Notes: generated by a model from the letters alone, not told the origin. 64,000 nt of DNA from Desulforamulus reducens MI-1 (GCF_000016165.1 NC_009253.1:1026332-1090331); one strand, 5' to 3'. Shown: positions 9,246-16,800, numbered from the stretch's first letter. Program-made: numbers and translations.

Positions 9246-9908
9246 ATGGGAGTACCCAATATTGAGATATCTGGAAAAATTGTTAAAGATAGCGCATTTG
9301 CAATCGGAAGAAGCATGGTGGTATCCAAAAGACAAGTTTCATCGGAAATAAATCTTTACCCATCGGGAATGGACCTAGAAATTCTTAAAATGCTCTCGAT
9401 AAATGAGGCATTAATGTTAAATAGCTTAGTCCGTCTTTTTGATAGTTACAGAACAAAAATTGATAAGCTACTTATTAAACTCTCTAATCGTGGTTTAGTT
9501 AAAAATGTATCCGTGGCTACAGAACATACAATGTTCAAACTATGGCTTCCCATGGATACTAAAGTACCACGTAATGCCCAAGAAGCCTGTCGATTGGCCA
9601 TGCTAGGAACATTTTTTTCGCTAGCATTTAAAGAAATCCCTAATCTTCAGTGGAGACTTATTCGAAATAATAAGGCCCCCGTATTGGCTGAAATGACCTT
9701 TATAGGCAAAAATGGCGAAGAAAAATGGATTATTGATGTTCCTAGGAGAGGTGAAAAACCTCAAGAAAAAGCAACCCTATATATTTTTCCGACTATAGAA
9801 GAGGCCGTCAGTCTAACACCAAAAGGTAGAAGGTTTACCTCAGATTTGTTTTTACTGAAAAACGCGGGCACACCTTTAAATAAAAGACTACTTGAACACT
9901 CCAATTAA
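9246..9908 (+). CDS. Winged-helix protein, possibly replication-relaxation-like
   Basis: A 220-residue protein with a good Shine-Dalgarno (GGGGGTGAGG). Residues about 48-90 form a likely winged helix (ILKMLSINEALMLNSLVRLF, then KIDKLLIKLSNRGLVKN). A mixed alpha/beta part follows (WRLIRNNKAPVLAEMTF...EKWIIDVPRRGEK), reminiscent of the nuclease-like half of replication-relaxation proteins found on Firmicute plasmids. No catalytic motif is obvious. The next gene has a comparable winged-helix layout, so the two may be a functional pair. The family assignment is tentative. Confidence 0.55.
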   Translation: MGVPNIEISGKIVKDSAFAIGRSMVVSKRQVSSEINLYPSGMDLEILKMLSINEALMLNSLVRLFDSYRTKIDKLLIKLSNRGLVKNVSVATEHTMFKLWLPMDTKVPRNAQEACRLAMLGTFFSLAFKEIPNLQWRLIRNNKAPVLAEMTFIGKNGEEKWIIDVPRRGEKPQEKATLYIFPTIEEAVSLTPKGRRFTSDLFLLKNAGTPLNKRLLEHSN

Positions 9909-9911
9909 GGG

Positions 9912-9951
9912 AAGGGGGAGGAGGGAACGGTAATCCGTTCCCTCCATTCAC
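9912..9951 (+). promoter_or_regulatory. Shine-Dalgarno, 11-bp hairpin, then start codon of the 9952 gene
   Basis: AAGGGGGAG (9912-9920) is followed directly by an 11-bp perfect stem (arms 9920-9930 and 9935-9945, loop TAAT). Six bases later comes the ATG at 9952. With the hairpin folded, the Shine-Dalgarno sits about 6 bases from the ATG; unfolded it is more than 30 away. One of four such leaders in this element. Confidence 0.65.
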
Positions 9952-10686
9952 ATGTTAAGAAAAAAATATGAGACTGCCTATTTGTTAAAAAAAATAATAC
10001 GGGTTACAGGGATTAGATATAACATACGACCTGACTTAGATGATCCAAAAGAAGCAGAAGCTGCAGGTCTTTATACTAAAGAAACAACGGCCGGATTTTT
10101 CAGAACATATATTCTAACCCCAGTACATCTGGGGCTTGTTAAGTTCGTAAATGAGTATGGTTTTTTATCAAAGAAACAACTTATCTCCCTTGGAGAAAAA
10201 TATACTTGGCTCGGGACCGACTTAAACTACATAATCTATCAATGTGTCGCCTATGGCCTAATGTATAGAAATCAAATACTATTTGATAACCACTCAACAA
10301 TAGATATCTTCGGACTGGATACCGGTGGCTATTTTGCTCTAGAAGAAGCCGGAACAAAACAAAATAAGCAGCTATATACCCTAGGGATAGATCAACGCCT
10401 AAACATTTATCGCAAATCTGTATATTTACTTAGAGAAAATAATCCCCAGTTAAAGAGTGTAAGCATGTTAGAGGATATAGTAAATGAGAAAGATTTCAGG
10501 CTCCATTCCGGTAAAATTGTACTTTTTGACTCAAAAATTAGTCAAGTGTTAAACCTAGGATATGAAGTTGATGAGTTAGTAAACCAGTTAGATAAGGCTG
10601 GTGCCAAAGTTATAGATATCAGCAAAGATTCTGGTTTTGTTTTAGATCCACCTTTACCAGAGAAAAATCCAAATCCAGCTATTTAG
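9952..10686 (+). CDS. Hypothetical winged-helix-like protein
   Basis: A 244-residue protein not assigned to a family. The middle (residues about 55-115, FVNEYGFLSKKQLISLGEKYTWLGTDLNYIIYQCVAYGLMYRNQI) reads as a winged-helix domain, and an alpha/beta C-terminal part contains a DSKISQVLNLGYEVDELV stretch. No signal peptide or membrane segment is seen. It lies downstream of another winged-helix protein and just before the large RNA locus. Translation is predicted to depend on the hairpin placed between its Shine-Dalgarno and ATG. Confidence 0.6.
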   Translation: MLRKKYETAYLLKKIIRVTGIRYNIRPDLDDPKEAEAAGLYTKETTAGFFRTYILTPVHLGLVKFVNEYGFLSKKQLISLGEKYTWLGTDLNYIIYQCVAYGLMYRNQILFDNHSTIDIFGLDTGGYFALEEAGTKQNKQLYTLGIDQRLNIYRKSVYLLRENNPQLKSVSMLEDIVNEKDFRLHSGKIVLFDSKISQVLNLGYEVDELVNQLDKAGAKVIDISKDSGFVLDPPLPEKNPNPAI

Positions 10687-10698
10687 CCAATTAAGGGA

Positions 10699-10727
10699 TT
10701 GACAATTTGCATATATTGGTATATGTT
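10699..10727 (+). promoter_or_regulatory. Promoter of the 10.7-11.5 kb RNA locus
   Basis: TTGACA at 10699-10704 matches the sigma-A -35 consensus. With a 17-bp spacer the -10 is TATGTT (10722-10727); the overlapping TATATG is an alternative. It lies just after the preceding stop codon and before the hairpin-rich non-coding stretch. Confidence 0.6.
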
Positions 10728-10732
10728 GTGGG

Positions 10733-11503
10733 TAATCAAAGGTATAATCTTCAATTTTCATAAAGTTTTTCCTAAAAATAATATATAAACCTGCCAAAAA
10801 CCTCCCCGGTTTTCCTGCTGGAATGCAGTGAGAAAGTCAGCGAAGAGCGATTTTTAAAGGTGGGTCGTGGCTCAAAGAAAGATTTCAGCGAAGAGCGAAT
10901 GAATCTTTGGGTATCGTACTAATCAGCGAAGAGCGATTCAGTAAATATTTCACAGCGAAGAGCGTGAAAAGTCTTTAATAAGCGAAGAGCGTTAGAGGCG
11001 AAAAAAAGGGGAACAAACAAAACCTACCAAAATCCTTCCCAATTTTAAAAGTAAACTTAAGCGTCGAGCAAGTTTACGGTAGGTTGCAGCCTTGTAAGTT
11101 AGAGGCAGTTACACTAATTTAGCGTCGAGCGATTAGTGGCGTTCGGGACCCCCACGGTAGCAGGGGCAACATGGTAGCCAGTTATGGTTTACCTTGCAGA
11201 GATCGGCTAGAACAGGTCTCGGGACTGAAACTCCAACAGGAGTAACGCATGGCGATTGGGTACCGCCAGGGAGATGCGTTTAAAGCAGGACCGTTAAAAC
11301 AGAACACCCCAAGCACTGGTATAGTTGGATCAGGGGATATCTCCAGCCGGTGTTGCGAGTTAAGATCCTCAGAGCGTAGGGTTTCCTACGGAAATAATGA
11401 AAGCAGTTATAAGTTAGGGCATATTTTTTGTGTTCTAATTACAATATTGAAAGACACTTTTAACAACAGGTATCAACCTGTTTGTTTGAGTGTCTTTTTT
11501 AAT
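10733..11503 (+). ncRNA. Large structured RNA with repeated A-GC-GNNGA-GC hairpin caps
   Basis: The stretch of about 860 bp between two genes has no convincing ORF but has its own promoter and a rho-independent terminator, giving a transcript of about 770 nt. The loop AGCGAAGAGCG occurs at 10839, 10887, 10925, 10954 and 10981, and a variant AGCGTCGAGC at 11059 and 11120. Each is enclosed by a different stem (for example TTTCAC/GTGAAA, CTAAT/ATTCAG, AAACTT/AAGTTT, CACTAAT/ATTAGTG). Some stems need G-U pairs, as expected of RNA. The cap reads as a bulged A, a GC pair step and a GNNGA pentaloop. Downstream are further strong helices, such as AACGCAT/ATGCGTT around GGCG/CGCC at about 11243-11282. 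Size and ornateness recall phage and plasmid RNAs such as GOLLD or ROOL, but I cannot assign a family. Confidence 0.75.
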
Positions 11504-11508
11504 TTTTT
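11451..11508 (+). terminator. Rho-independent terminator of the RNA locus
   Basis: AAAGACACT (11451-11459) pairs with AGTGTCTTT (11490-11498) around an inner AACAGGT/ACCTGTT hairpin, and is followed by a T-rich tract. It ends the structured RNA just before the ssb ribosome site. Confidence 0.8.
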
Positions 11509-11549
11509 TGTCAAAAGCCAGTAAAAATAAGTTTTAAGGAGGAATTATT

Positions 11550-11960
11550 TTGTTAAATAAAGTTATTTTAATTGGTCGGTTAACAAGAGATCCTGAGTTA
11601 CGGTATACCACTAATGGTATTGCTGTAGCTAAATTAAATCTGGCAGTGGAGCGTCCCCAGTTTAACCGGGAGAGAGAAAAGGAAACGGATTTTATTGATA
11701 TCGTTGTTTGGCAGAGACTGGCCGAGATCTGTGCCAATAATTTGGGTAAAGGTCGCTTGGTGGCTGTTGATGGTCGTCTGCAAGTTCGTTCCTATGATGA
11801 TAATCAGGGAATACGCAGGAAAGCAGCTGAGGTAGTGGCTGAAAATGTCAAGTTTCTGGATTGGCCCAAGGATAGGCCTAATCATCAGGATAGTGACAAT
11901 AATAAAGGTGATGGGTTCGGTAGTGAAATAAGCTTCAATGGTGATGATATACCGTTCTAA
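11550..11960 (+). CDS. ssb: Single-stranded DNA-binding protein
   Basis: A 136-residue SSB that coats single-stranded DNA during replication, repair or transfer. The OB fold begins at the TTG start with LNKVILIGRLTRDPELRYT, continues through FIDIVVWQRLAE and GRLQVRSYDD, and the acidic C-terminal tail ends ISFNGDDIPF, the usual partner-binding tip. TAAGGAGG lies 8 bases before the TTG. It follows the RNA terminator directly. The length is short for a chromosomal SSB and typical of a plasmid or phage copy. Confidence 0.95.
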   Translation: MLNKVILIGRLTRDPELRYTTNGIAVAKLNLAVERPQFNREREKETDFIDIVVWQRLAEICANNLGKGRLVAVDGRLQVRSYDDNQGIRRKAAEVVAENVKFLDWPKDRPNHQDSDNNKGDGFGSEISFNGDDIPF

Positions 11961-12033
11961 AGATTACTGACTTGTAACAGATATTGAGTAATATTTAAGG
12001 CGGCCAAATGGCCTGTAATCCTACACTAAATTT

Positions 12034-12075
12034 AAGGAGGTGGAGGATACGGGCCGGGGGCTCGTATCGAAGATT
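12034..12075 (+). promoter_or_regulatory. Shine-Dalgarno, 9-bp hairpin, then start codon of the 12076 gene
   Basis: AAGGAGG (12034-12040) precedes a stem GATACGGGC/GCTCGTATC (12046-12054 and 12060-12068, loop CGGGG) that includes one G-U pair. Seven bases after the stem comes ATG 12076. Folding brings the ribosome site to within about 12 bases of the ATG, or 7 if the second GGAG (12042-12046) is used. A GTG at 12040 in the same frame is too close to the ribosome site to be the start. Confidence 0.6.
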
Positions 12076-12588
12076 ATGATGAAAAAAGCATGCCCATTTA
12101 GAGGATTTGCCGAATGTTTATTAGAAAACTGCATGGCTTGGTCCGGTTTTGACTGCCGTATGTTTTCCGTAAGCCCGATGTTTATGGGTGGCGGTATAGG
12201 CAATAATGCTTCGGTTAGCCCTGCTGCAACGTTTCATGCAGCTACAACAACGAAGGAATTATTTACTCAAGATGAGTTGCAGAGCGCAGCAGTAATGGCC
12301 GGACAGGAAAATAAAACTGATGCAGAAACAACAAGCAGAGATAACGAAGAAAAGCAAGTAAAAGAAAATCCGGTAGCTAAGGTTACTGTTACGGAAATTA
12401 AAGTAACCAAAAATGGCAATACCCGGGTTGTATGTAAGATAGAAAACGGTAAAGAAGACCAGGTCATCATCGCTAAAAATGGCGTAGGTGAACTGCTGCA
12501 AAAAGGCTTAAACAAGAAGTTTGAAATCGAGTATAATGTAATGAAGGACGGAGATGCTTGGTATGGCATTAAGGCCAAGCAACTATAA
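12076..12588 (+). CDS. Hypothetical cysteine-containing protein downstream of ssb
   Basis: A 170-residue protein from ATG 12076. The N-terminus holds four cysteines in a short span (CPFRGFAECLLENCMAWSGFDC), compatible with a metal site. A low-complexity, Ala/Thr/Glu-rich linker follows. The C-terminal domain (about residues 100-170, AKVTVTEIKVTKNGNTRVVCKIENG...WYGIKAKQL) alternates strands like a small beta barrel. No family was recognised. Its place after ssb suggests a DNA-metabolism role, which is only inference. Confidence 0.6.
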   Translation: MMKKACPFRGFAECLLENCMAWSGFDCRMFSVSPMFMGGGIGNNASVSPAATFHAATTTKELFTQDELQSAAVMAGQENKTDAETTSRDNEEKQVKENPVAKVTVTEIKVTKNGNTRVVCKIENGKEDQVIIAKNGVGELLQKGLNKKFEIEYNVMKDGDAWYGIKAKQL

Positions 12589-12617
12589 GAACCTTCATTA
12601 CCGGAAGGGGTAAGATC

Positions 12618-13067
12618 ATGGAAAATAATAAATTCCAAGAGTTAGTTTTAAAGAAATTTGAAGAAAATGAACAGTTTCAGAAACTTACGCTACAAAAATT
12701 TGAAGAAAATGAACAGTTTCAGAAACTTACGCTACAAAAATTTGAAGAAAATGAACAGTTTCAAAAGCTTGCACTACAAAAGGTTGAAGAAAATGATCAG
12801 TTTCAAGCACTTGTGGTAAAGCAATTTCATCTAATATCTGAACAAATGCAGGCTTTGACACAGGGTCAAGTAAGGTTAGAAAATGACCTGAAAAGACTTG
12901 AGGTAAGAATGGAAAATGAAGTGATCGAACGACTTCGAGGACTATATGATGACCGAGAAGTCCAAAACGAAAAACTTGACAAGATTGAACAAAGGCTTAC
13001 AGATATTGAGGTTGACACAAGTTATCTTGTCCTTAAAGTAAAAGGGCTCGAAAAGATAGCTAAATAA
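12618..13067 (+). CDS. Coiled-coil protein with 14-residue tandem repeats
   Basis: A 149-residue, wholly helical protein. The first 65 residues are four copies of a 14-residue unit (FEENEQFQKLTLQK and variants), encoded by 42-bp DNA repeats; the remaining part is a charged coiled coil (EQMQALTQGQVRLENDLKRLEVRMENEV...). Similar small coiled-coil proteins occur on Firmicute mobile elements with unknown roles. The ribosome site GGAAGGGG precedes ATG 12618, and a rho-independent terminator follows the gene. Confidence 0.65.
   Translation: MENNKFQELVLKKFEENEQFQKLTLQKFEENEQFQKLTLQKFEENEQFQKLALQKVEENDQFQALVVKQFHLISEQMQALTQGQVRLENDLKRLEVRMENEVIERLRGLYDDREVQNEKLDKIEQRLTDIEVDTSYLVLKVKGLEKIAK
12655..12815 (+). 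repeat. 42-bp in-frame tandem repeat, four copies
   Basis: The string ACAGTTTCAG recurs at 12671 and 12713, and as a close variant at 12755, with a more diverged fourth copy near 12797. The spacing is exactly 42 bp and encodes the 14-residue repeat. The near identity of the first copies points to recent expansion. Confidence 0.85.
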
Positions 13068-13109
13068 CCTCCTGTTTAAAGAGCAAGGTCTTAGCGACCT
13101 GAAGTATTA

Positions 13110-13156
13110 AAAGAGAACGTAACCAAGGGATATTTCCCTCGGACGTTCTCTTTTTG
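13110..13156 (+). terminator. Rho-independent terminator
   Basis: AAAGAGAACGT (13110-13120) pairs with ACGTTCTCTTT (13143-13153) around an inner AAGGGA/TCCCT helix, with a T-tract on the plus strand. It separates the coiled-coil gene from the radC leader. Confidence 0.8.
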
Positions 13157-13207
13157 CGTTTTTAAGGAAAACTTATGCGGCCTTCCTGGCCGGTACTATC
13201 CAATCGA

Positions 13208-13248
13208 AAGGGGGATAGGTATCGGCCAGTAGGTCGGTACCGTTATAT
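13208..13248 (+). promoter_or_regulatory. Shine-Dalgarno, 10-bp hairpin, then start codon of radC
   Basis: AAGGGGG (13208-13214) is followed after 3 bases by a 10-bp stem, GGTATCGGCC with GGTCGGTACC (13218-13227 and 13232-13241, loop AGTA), which contains two G-U pairs. Seven bases later is ATG 13249. With the stem folded, the effective spacing is 10 bases. Confidence 0.68.
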
Positions 13249-13944
13249 ATGCAACAGATTTCTATGTGGGAAGGTAATAAAGGAAGTAAAAAAGCTCAGA
13301 GCTTTGCTGGAAGACTTAGAGAGAGTGGAGCTGTTTATCAGATTAATGGCGATGAGAACACATCGATGGAATTAATCCTATCAGCTTTGATAGGAGATAT
13401 ACCAGATGAGACCATGAAGAGTCTTTTGCTGTTAAACCTGGTGGATTTCCTGAATCTGAGTAAAGAAGAACTAATGACTTACCCAGGTATCGGCCCAAGT
13501 ATGGCTGCAAGGCTAATGGCCGCATTTGCCTTAACCAAAAAGCTGGCCAGTGCTGGGGCTTCAGAGAATACTGTTATACGATGCCCTGAGGATATTTTTT
13601 ACTTAATGAAAAACGAAGCCAAGCTACTTGATAAAGAGTATTTCAGTGCACTACTCCTAAATACCAAAAATCATGTGATTGGAAAAGAGACAATATCTAT
13701 AGGCACCTTAAATTCCTCCATGGTTCACCCCAGGGAGTTGTTTAAACAGGCTATCAGGCGCAGTGCGGCCGCCGTAATTCTAGTTCATAACCATCCAAGT
13801 GGCGACCCCACACCTAGCCGGGAAGATATTAGTTTAACCAAAAGATTAATAGAAGCAGGAGAAATCATCGGTATTGATGTCCTGGATCACATAGTACTAG
13901 GTTTTGATAAATTTACTAGTCTAAAATCCAAAGGACTTATTTAA
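13249..13944 (+). CDS. radC: RadC-family JAMM-domain protein
   Basis: A 231-residue RadC. A helix-hairpin-helix part (residues about 65-95, LNLSKEELMTYPGIGPSMAARLMAAF) precedes the JAMM/MPN domain, whose metal-binding signature is HNHPSGDPTPSRED near residue 180. RadC proteins are common on plasmids, ICEs and prophages; their biochemical role is unsettled. The N-terminal 35 residues are basic and variable. Its leader resembles that of the DUF6573-like gene 3.7 kb downstream. Confidence 0.93.
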   Translation: MQQISMWEGNKGSKKAQSFAGRLRESGAVYQINGDENTSMELILSALIGDIPDETMKSLLLLNLVDFLNLSKEELMTYPGIGPSMAARLMAAFALTKKLASAGASENTVIRCPEDIFYLMKNEAKLLDKEYFSALLLNTKNHVIGKETISIGTLNSSMVHPRELFKQAIRRSAAAVILVHNHPSGDPTPSREDISLTKRLIEAGEIIGIDVLDHIVLGFDKFTSLKSKGLI

Positions 13945-14002
13945 AAAGCAACTAAAAATCAAGGCGGATTATACGCCTACCCAAACACATAGGAGGTGAA
14001 GG

Positions 14003-15025
14003 GTGGCGTATGCCGCCGAGAATATGAATTATGCAAAACAATATGTGAATCAACCGTTACAACGGGTCAACCGGCAGCAGCCTTGTCCTGTCTGCGGTAA
14101 AACTGATTGGTGCTCTTTCAATGATCGCATTGCCATTTGTATGCGAGTTGAAAGCAATCACCTTGTACCAGGTAAAATGGGCGGTTGGCTCCATAAGTTG
14201 ATTGAAACCCCATCATATTATAAGCCTGTTGAAACAGCTGCAACCGTAGCTGCAAAGGCTTCTGCAGAGGTATGTGACAGGGTATACAGGGATTTTCTAA
14301 GCCTATTAAGTCTGGCACCTTACCACATTAAAGAGCTATCCAAACACCGTGGTTTTACTCTTGAAGAAATCAAAGAGATAGGATTTAAGTCTTTAATCGA
14401 GGTCAAACCATGGGAGTTATGTAAACGGCTTATAGACATGGGTTATAACCTCAAAGGGGTCCCGGGATTTTACCAGGCACCCAATAAAAAGGGAAACGGC
14501 TACTACTGGTGTTTCAATTATTCCCCAGGCTTTATATTTCCCATTTTAGACAAAGAAGGGAAAATCCAAGCATTACAAACTAGACTGGACAAACCCATCG
14601 GGGATAGGAAGTACCAGTTATTCAGTTCTGGTAATAAAGAGACTGGATCATCCTGCGGAGTTCCGGTTCATGTAGCCCAACCAAGAATTTTAAAAGACAA
14701 ACGGATATGGGTAACAGAGGGAGCATTAAAAGCTACTATCCTAAGCCAAAGGGTTGGTGCTGTAGTGTTGGGAACCGTGAGTTCTAATACCTGGGCACCG
14801 GTACCGGAGTTATTGGAACAGAGTTTTCCGGAAAGTGAAATTGTTGAGGCCTATGATTGTGACAAGTACACTAATCGTCACGTGAAAACGGCCTGTGAGT
14901 GCTTCAGACACGCGATAACCGAGGCCGGGATGCAACTAGCTGAGGCAATATGGAATAACCAGTACAAAGGCGTAGATGATGCTGTACTGGCAAGATGTGA
15001 GATTCGATATAAGAAAATTAATTAA
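14003..15025 (+). CDS. Primase-like protein: zinc finger plus Toprim-like domain
   Basis: A 340-residue protein starting at GTG 14003 after AGGAGGTGAAGG. A CHC2-like zinc site near the N-terminus reads CPVCGKTDWCSFNDRIAICMR. The C-terminal half has a Toprim/DUF3854-like core, with IWVTEGALKATILSQRVGAVVLGTVS and a later acidic EAYDCDKY motif. Such proteins act as plasmid primases or helicase-loading partners. There is no helicase domain, so it would be a stand-alone primase-like subunit. The family is read from motifs, and catalytic activity is not demonstrated. Confidence 0.72.
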   Translation: MAYAAENMNYAKQYVNQPLQRVNRQQPCPVCGKTDWCSFNDRIAICMRVESNHLVPGKMGGWLHKLIETPSYYKPVETAATVAAKASAEVCDRVYRDFLSLLSLAPYHIKELSKHRGFTLEEIKEIGFKSLIEVKPWELCKRLIDMGYNLKGVPGFYQAPNKKGNGYYWCFNYSPGFIFPILDKEGKIQALQTRLDKPIGDRKYQLFSSGNKETGSSCGVPVHVAQPRILKDKRIWVTEGALKATILSQRVGAVVLGTVSSNTWAPVPELLEQSFPESEIVEAYDCDKYTNRHVKTACECFRHAITEAGMQLAEAIWNNQYKGVDDAVLARCEIRYKKIN

Positions 15026-15040
15026 GGAAGGTGTCAAACA

Positions 15041-15295
15041 ATGACCGAAAGCATGAAAAATAGTTTCTTAACTAAAGTGGCCTTACAGGCTGAGACGAAC
15101 CGTTTGGTAAAAGGAGAGCAAGATTTACCAATGGAAAAATGGGCGATGATTGCCGGGGAACATATGGGTCATTTATTTGCAGCTGTCATGGACGGTGATA
15201 GAGATAGAGTAGAAAAAGAGCTGCTGCACGTAACAGCCCCTCTCTTAGAACTCTATCAAGGGATGATGACAACAGATTCTTACCCAAGCAAATAA
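15041..15295 (+). CDS. Small hypothetical helical protein
   Basis: An 84-residue protein with a good ribosome site (AAGGAAGGTG). It is almost entirely helical (EKWAMIAGEHMGHLFAAVMDGDRDRVEKELLHVTAPLLELYQGM), a pattern vaguely like MazG-type four-helix proteins but without their acidic signature in clear form. It lies 15 bases after the primase-like gene and is probably co-transcribed. No function is assigned. Confidence 0.55.
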   Translation: MTESMKNSFLTKVALQAETNRLVKGEQDLPMEKWAMIAGEHMGHLFAAVMDGDRDRVEKELLHVTAPLLELYQGMMTTDSYPSK

Positions 15296-15361
15296 GGTAT
15301 ACCTAAAGTATACTTTTATACCTATGTATACCTAAGGAAAACAAGGTATAAAAAGTATACC
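15296..15361 (+). promoter_or_regulatory. Cluster of GTATAC palindromes before the KfrA-like gene
   Basis: Six related sites lie within 66 bp: GGTATACC (15296), AGTATACT (15307), TATACC (15317), GTATACC (15326), GGTATA (15345) and AGTATACC (15354). They lie just upstream of a coiled-coil DNA-binding protein. KfrA-type proteins bind repeats at their own promoter, so an autoregulatory operator or a partition-related site is likely. Confidence 0.6.
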
Positions 15362-15406
15362 CTTTGGATATCAAATTAAAAAAGAATTAGCATGGAGGTT
15401 GGATAT

Positions 15407-16318
15407 ATGAGTGAGGCAGTGCCATTTTCAGCAAAAATCGATGCAGAAATAAAAGAAAAGCTAAATAACATGGCTGTGCAAAGCGGCATCACCATGAAGG
15501 ACTTCTTATCCCGGTTAGTTGGCAGTTACGAAGCAGCCCAGGAACGCGAAAGCATGGGCCAGGTTAAAGAAGTAGAAAACCTCAGGCACCATCTCGCTCG
15601 AGTAGAAGAAATCTACGTTTCTATGGTAAAGGCCGCTAAGGACAGACAAGAATCAGATACCGAACGTATTGAAAGAGCAGAAGCTGAGGCCCAGGCAGTG
15701 AAGGCGGAAGCCTTAGACCGTGAAAAACAAGCTGCCATGGCCATAGAAAGTGCTAACGAACGTGTTCAACAGGCTGATGCAGAATCTGCTCTCTTACGGG
15801 AACAGGCTAACCAAGAGATTGCCCAACTAAAAGAGATCGTAGAACGAGAAAAAGAAGCCCGGGAACAATCAGCTCGTTTAGCAGCCCTTGCTGAACAAGC
15901 AGCAGCAGCTGCTAAAAAAAAAGCTGAACATCTTGCTGATCAGGCTTCTAAGGCAGAACAGTACCAAAAAGAAAAAGAAGAAATAGCAAAGCGATTAGAT
16001 CAAACCCAGGAATTGCTAAAACAAACTCAAGACCAGGCAAAGAATGACCTTGATATGGAAGTTGCTAAGTCTAAGGATCTTCTTGAAAGGACTAAAGACA
16101 GAGCGGATGTAGAAAAAGAAAGGGCCGTGTTACTAGCTCAAAGAGAATTCATGGAGGAAATCGGTAGATTAAGAGATTCTCTTGCTCAATGTAGGGAAGA
16201 GAAGGCAACATTTGAAATCAAGCTTTCACAACTTGAGCAACAAATTCAAAAACTGAAAGATGAAAATGTTGCTTTAAAAACTACGTTGGAAAATCAAAAA
16301 ACTAACCAAAGTGAGTAA
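15407..16318 (+). CDS. KfrA-like DNA-binding coiled-coil protein
   Basis: A 303-residue protein from ATG 15407, which follows GGAGGTTGG; another ATG at 15392 overlaps that ribosome site. The N-terminus (FSAKIDAEIKEKLNNMAVQSGITMKDFLSRLVGSYEAA) looks like a ribbon-helix-helix DNA-binding unit. The remaining 250 residues are an uninterrupted Glu/Lys/Ala/Gln-rich coiled coil. This plan matches KfrA-type plasmid proteins that bind operators and assist partition. The palindrome cluster directly upstream fits self-regulation. Confidence 0.65.
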   Translation: MSEAVPFSAKIDAEIKEKLNNMAVQSGITMKDFLSRLVGSYEAAQERESMGQVKEVENLRHHLARVEEIYVSMVKAAKDRQESDTERIERAEAEAQAVKAEALDREKQAAMAIESANERVQQADAESALLREQANQEIAQLKEIVEREKEAREQSARLAALAEQAAAAAKKKAEHLADQASKAEQYQKEKEEIAKRLDQTQELLKQTQDQAKNDLDMEVAKSKDLLERTKDRADVEKERAVLLAQREFMEEIGRLRDSLAQCREEKATFEIKLSQLEQQIQKLKDENVALKTTLENQKTNQSE

Positions 16319-16399
16319 GTCTAGTAAGAAATAAAAAATAAGTCCAGGAGGTGACCTGCCGGGGATTTTTCCCCGGTATGGGGACTCCCTGGCGAAAAT

Positions 16400-16576
16400 A
16401 TGGAACAGTCTCAATTAAGACAATTTTACAGGAATGAATCAACTAACAAAGATATTACAACGAACATTATTATCTGGCTGGATGGTTTTTTTGAAAGAAG
16501 GTTATTTAAATTTTTGTGTGTTGCGGTACCAGTTTATTTTGGTGCCCACCTGATTAATTACTTGATAAGTCGATAA
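16400..16576 (+). CDS. Putative small membrane protein (58 aa)
   Basis: This short frame begins MEQSQLRQFYRNESTNKD, then a charged amphipathic part, then a hydrophobic segment FLCVAVPVYFGAHLINYLI close to the C-terminus. A strong ribosome site (AGGAGGTG at 16345) is separated from the ATG by the hairpin CCGGGG/CCCCGG (16359-16376) and further bases, so the spacing is not ideal. Reported as plausible rather than proven. It lies between the KfrA-like gene and another tiny hydrophobic peptide. Confidence 0.35.
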   Translation: MEQSQLRQFYRNESTNKDITTNIIIWLDGFFERRLFKFLCVAVPVYFGAHLINYLISR

Positions 16577-16627
16577 GAAAGTGGGTTTGGTGGTAAATCC
16601 CAAATGCAACTTTCTCTTGTTAGGTCT

Positions 16628-16655
16628 CCACACATGGAGGCGTGTGAGACCTAAC
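16628..16655 (+). promoter_or_regulatory. Hairpin upstream of the 36-residue peptide gene
   Basis: GTTAGGTCTC pairs with GAGACCTAAC around a loop of about 16 bases, ending roughly 8 bases before the GAGGGGGTGA ribosome site of the next small ORF. The same GTTAGGT motif recurs in the hairpin after that ORF (16776-16799). It could be regulatory, or part of a small RNA. Confidence 0.45.
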
Positions 16656-16673
16656 AGAGAGGGGGTGACGCTT

Positions 16674-16784
16674 ATGCCAATGTTTGAGCTTCTCCAGCTT
16701 ATTATAGCAGTAGTAAACCTACTGACGAAGCTGGTTGAACTTAAACGAGCTGGCGTCAACCGCAAGAGAAAGAAAAAACGTTAG
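16674..16784 (+). CDS. Tiny hydrophobic peptide with basic tail (type I toxin-like)
   Basis: 36 residues with a strong ribosome site (GAGGGGGTGACG). The layout is MPMFELLQLIIAVVNLLTKL, then VELKRAG, then a very basic tail (NRKRKKKR). A short hydrophobic helix followed by charged residues is the usual form of type I toxins and small holin-like toxins of Firmicutes (TxpA/Fst-like). No antitoxin RNA could be proved. The gene is followed by a hairpin (ACGTTAGGT/ACCTAACGT). An ordinary small membrane peptide is the alternative. Confidence 0.45.
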   Translation: MPMFELLQLIIAVVNLLTKLVELKRAGVNRKRKKKR

Positions 16785-16800
16785 GTAATTAACCTAACGT
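16776..16800 (+). terminator. Hairpin after the small hydrophobic peptide
   Basis: ACGTTAGGT and ACCTAACGT form a 9-bp stem with a 5-nt loop across the stop codon. No clear T-tract follows on the plus strand, so its role as a terminator is uncertain. Confidence 0.4.

Noticed and set aside
11249..11524. A 91-codon plus-strand frame in the first RNA locus
   Set aside because: It overlaps strong helices and the rho-independent terminator, has no convincing ribosome site for a protein of this composition, and looks unlike any protein domain.
12040..12075. GTG 12040 as start of the gene after ssb
   Set aside because: The GTG overlaps the end of the AAGGAGG ribosome site and would make the hairpin part of the coding sequence; ATG 12076 fits better.
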